From assembly GCF_029870595.1 (NCBI RefSeq), contig NZ_JAPDIR010000015.1, positions 1 to 64,000 of the forward strand: DNA of 64,000 nt. Direction: 5' to 3'. This document shows positions 63,160 to 64,000 of the stretch, piece after piece. The DNA comes from Sphingomonas sp. CBMAI 2297 (GTDB taxonomy: Bacteria; Pseudomonadota; Alphaproteobacteria; Sphingomonadales; Sphingomonadaceae). The position numbers and the translations under genes were made by a program. The stretch's first letter is position 1; each line of letters starts with the position of its first letter. The notes under the pieces are model-generated. The model did not search any database. It saw only the letters and a list, made by a program, of their open reading frames with translations, and was not told the DNA's origin.

Positions 63160-64000
63160 ATGGGCGAGGCCACCATCCGCGATGTAGCGCGCCGCGCCGA
63201 AGTTTCGGTCGCCTCGGTATCGCGCGCGCTGAACGGCCTCGACAATGTCAGCGCCGAGACTCGCGAGAAAGTCATCAAGGCGGCCAACGAGCTCGGCTAT
63301 GTTCCCCATGCCGGCGCCCGCAGCCTCAGCCTCGCCCGCGCGCACGCGATCGGCGTCGTCCTGCCGGATCTGCACGGCGAGTTCTTCTCCGAATGCGTGC
63401 GCGGCATGGACAGGGAAGCCAGCCGGCGCGGCTATCTGCTGCTCCTCTCCAACATGCATGACGACAGCGACCAGGCGGCGGTCGCGCTGCGCACCATGCG
63501 CGGCCGCGTCGACGGCCTGCTCGTGATGGCCCCGCACATCGCGCCCGAGACGCTCGAGCAGGCCATCCCGCCCGCGCTCCCCTCGATCCTGCTGAACAGC
63601 CATGCCGATCTGCCCGGCCGCCCGGCGCTGCGCTTCGACAATCGCGCGGGCGCCGAGGCGATGGTCGAGCATCTCGTCGCCAACGGCTATCGCCACATCG
63701 TCCATATCGCCGGGCCGGAGGGCAATCTCGACGCCGCCCAGCGCGCCGAAGGCTATCTTGCCGTCTGTGCCCGCCACCGCCTGCCCCCGCGTATCCTGCC
63801 GGGCGACTTCCACGAGGAGGCCGGCGAAGCCGCCGCGCGCGCGATCCTGGCGAGCTCCACGCATACCGATGCCGTCTTCGCCGCCAACGACATGATGGCG
63901 ATCGGTTGCCTCCATGCGCTGCGCGACGCCGGCACCCGCGTGCCCGAGGACGTCGCGGTGGCCGGCTTCGATGACGTGCCGCTCGCCCGCTATCTCTCGC
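63160..64000 (+). CDS. LacI-family regulator (partial, C-terminus outside window)
   Basis: The visible 280 residues hold a complete N-terminal helix-turn-helix with hinge (ATIRDVARRAEVSVASVSRALNGLDNVSAETREKVIKAANELGYVPHAGAR, about 4-54) and most of the sugar-binding core (IGVVLPDLHGEFFSECVRGM ... HIVHIAGPEGNLDAAQRAEGY ... VFAANDMMAIGCLHALRDAG). GGGGAGAAGGG precedes the ATG. It is likely to respond to a glucoside or its breakdown product and to repress the GH3 and possibly the transporter gene. Confidence 0.93.
   Translation, partial: MGEATIRDVARRAEVSVASVSRALNGLDNVSAETREKVIKAANELGYVPHAGARSLSLARAHAIGVVLPDLHGEFFSECVRGMDREASRRGYLLLLSNMHDDSDQAAVALRTMRGRVDGLLVMAPHIAPETLEQAIPPALPSILLNSHADLPGRPALRFDNRAGAEAMVEHLVANGYRHIVHIAGPEGNLDAAQRAEGYLAVCARHRLPPRILPGDFHEEAGEAAARAILASSTHTDAVFAANDMMAIGCLHALRDAGTRVPEDVAVAGFDDVPLARYLS

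Overview
The window is high-GC (GC3-rich) chromosomal DNA from an alphaproteobacterium, most likely a sphingomonad (Sphingomonas or a close relative). This rests on gene content and order: a split F0 ATP synthase operon (I-B-E-b'-b, no F1 genes), yajC-secD-secF followed by a Mth938-type gene, a bacteriophytochrome with an HWE kinase, the 'vgr related' HELVH protein typical of sphingomonads, and an alphaproteobacterial LexA box (GAAC-N7-GAAC) in front of uvrA. There is no intact prophage, insertion sequence, CRISPR array or rRNA operon; one tRNA-Pro(GGG) is present. About 66 protein genes are called, and they are densely packed with many ATGA/GTGA overlaps.

Layout. 0-9 kb (mostly minus strand): a partial DPM1-like glycosyltransferase coupled to leuB, then recO, a GNAT/FemAB-like acetyltransferase coupled to a polysaccharide deacetylase, a large DUF3857/transglutaminase/TPR protein and uvrC. 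9-15 kb: a secreted methyltransferase, a CHASE3 hybrid histidine kinase directly behind the F0 ATP synthase operon, and radC. 15-25.8 kb: an EF-hand protein, a DUF1287 protein, purB, the red-light pair bphO-bphP, an M15-like peptidoglycan protein, an XRE regulator, and a divergent HxlR/FMN-reductase pair with a palindromic operator. 25.8-31.4 kb: glycine-zipper protein 1, an orphan triple tail-collar protein, dnaK-dnaJ and a PCuAC copper chaperone. 31.5-40 kb: a three-gene Tad pseudopilin-like operon, a PH-domain protein, a YwqG homologue, an ABC-F ATPase with a probable leader peptide, a metallopeptidase-like protein and a Pro-rich secreted protein.

40-50 kb: the remnant of a signal-peptide protein, SOS-controlled uvrA, a terminase-like HTH protein, cspA with two microproteins, a DUF3617 lipoprotein, glycine-zipper protein 2, osmC, a 1.67-kb gene-free stretch, a cupin and glycine-zipper protein 3. 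The gene-free stretch holds several palindromic composite repeats, then a minus-strand hairpin-rich region closed by an intrinsic terminator, with tandem DnaA-box-like 9-mers at its far end. 50-64 kb: a GT4 glycosyltransferase, an Ala/Lys/Pro-rich histone-H1-like protein, a TMEM175-type channel, a DUF3089 hydrolase, the sec accessory operon, tRNA-Pro, an acyltransferase, and a glycoside-use locus (GPH transporter, GH3 beta-glucosidase, LacI regulator with its operator).

The points most worth following are the leader peptide before the ABC-F gene, the structured minus-strand region at 48.5-49.15 kb, the kinase fused translationally to the F0 operon, the REPIN-like composite repeats and the family of three glycine-zipper paralogues. 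Nothing in the window looks like a complete undescribed multi-gene defence or biosynthetic system.
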